A stretch of 64,000 nt of DNA. Origin: Rhizobiaceae bacterium (GTDB lineage: Bacteria > Pseudomonadota > Alphaproteobacteria > Rhizobiales > Rhizobiaceae). The notes beneath the pieces were generated by a model that saw nothing but the letters and a program-made list of their open reading frames with translations, searched no databases and had not been told where the DNA came from. A program made the translations under genes and the position numbers. Every line of letters begins with the position of its first letter. Position 1 is the first letter of the stretch. The stretch spans positions 186,001-250,000 of the forward strand of contig JAEPOG010000006.1 of NCBI GenBank assembly GCA_017643025.1. Direction: 5' to 3'. Shown piece after piece: positions 63,751 to 64,000 of this stretch.

Positions 63751-64000
63751 TCAGCGTTCCCAGAAGACCGGCGAGAAGATCACCAGCACCGCGAGGATCT
63801 CGAGGCGCCCGAGCAGCATGGCGAGCGACAAAATCCATTTGGCGACCTCGGGCACTGGCGCGTAGTTGCCCGCCGGGCCGATCACATTGCCCAGCGCCGG
63901 GCCGACATTGGTGAGGCAGGCGGCCATGCCCGACAGCGCGGTGACGAGGTCGAGCCCCGTCGCAGCAAGGGCAAGCGTCCCGATGCCCCACAGCAGCAGG
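63751..64000 (-). CDS. trkH: Trk-type potassium transporter TrkH, 3' end
   Basis: Partial gene running off the right edge. The visible 82 C-terminal residues include a TM helix (LLLWGIGTLALAATGLDLV), the pore/filter segment LTNVGPALGNVIGPAGNYAP and the terminal MLLGRLEILAVLVIFSPVFW, typical of TrkH/TrkG. Its regulatory partner TrkA is at 32782-34158. Confidence 0.9.
   Translation of the reverse strand, partial: LLLWGIGTLALAATGLDLVTALSGMAACLTNVGPALGNVIGPAGNYAPVPEVAKWILSLAMLLGRLEILAVLVIFSPVFWER

Overview
The window reads as one uninterrupted stretch of an alphaproteobacterial chromosome, most likely Hyphomicrobiales (Rhizobiales) of the Mesorhizobium/Phyllobacteriaceae type. The reasons are high GC, E1-beta with its own N-terminal lipoyl domain, fused ispDF, the nifR3-ntrB-ntrC-ntrY-ntrX-trkA-dat-hfq-hflX order, B12-dependent nrdJ, and small families restricted to this group (BTLCP, DUF2155, DUF3126, DUF6455). 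No insertion sequence, prophage, CRISPR array or toxin island was seen. The genus is inference.

Layout. 0-8 kb: mixed single genes (crotonase, cysE, DUF3126, a transglutaminase-like cysteine protease, tandem PilZ, PAS_5, rhomboid, CBS, YjhX-like, DUF6455), with a candidate sRNA at about 5690-5827 and a perfect FNR/FixK-type box at 7954-7967. 8-14.7 kb: gatB-GNAT, small envelope and complex I assembly genes, eno, ftsB. 14.9-25.3 kb: pyruvate dehydrogenase and lipoate block (pdhA-pdhB-pdhC-hdeD-SGNH-lpd-glsB-lipA-coq10), convergent with ispDF-pncC-small unknown. 25.4-37.6 kb: nitrogen regulation and potassium/RNA block (dusB-ntrB-ntrC, ntrY-ntrX, trkA, dat, hfq-hflX), convergent with mazG. 37.7-43 kb: ParB-like mini protein, two alpha/beta hydrolases, GH25 lysozyme lipoprotein, YghU-type GST, nuclease, and a rhizobial palindromic repeat. 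43-54 kb, mostly minus strand: nrdJ with two NrdR-box-like sites, Pit phosphate transporter, NUDIX, gpt, MFS, universal stress protein, CinA N-domain. 55-64 kb: tRNA-Leu(UAA), dctB-dctD two-component pair, dctP-dctQ-dctM TRAP transporter, a degenerate M24 protein and the 3' end of trkH.

How the genes work together. Eno supplies PEP and then pyruvate; PdhABC and Lpd convert pyruvate to acetyl-CoA, with LipA making the lipoyl cofactor that both PdhB and PdhC carry. NtrB/NtrC and NtrY/NtrX are nitrogen and redox two-component pairs, and TrkA with TrkH forms the potassium uptake system. DctB/DctD most likely senses C4-dicarboxylates and switches on the adjacent TRAP transporter. NrdJ gives oxygen-independent dNTP synthesis.

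The window is mainly housekeeping DNA. The observations most worth a second look are the orphan terminator and stem-loop (candidate sRNA), the FNR/FixK box in front of the DUF6455 gene, the 31-bp-phased NrdR-like boxes before nrdJ, long perfect palindromes upstream of pdhA and of the BTLCP gene, the M24 protein that has lost metal ligands, the GAFPGA variant in DctD and the loss of the GAFTGA loop in NtrX. No new multi-gene system could be supported.
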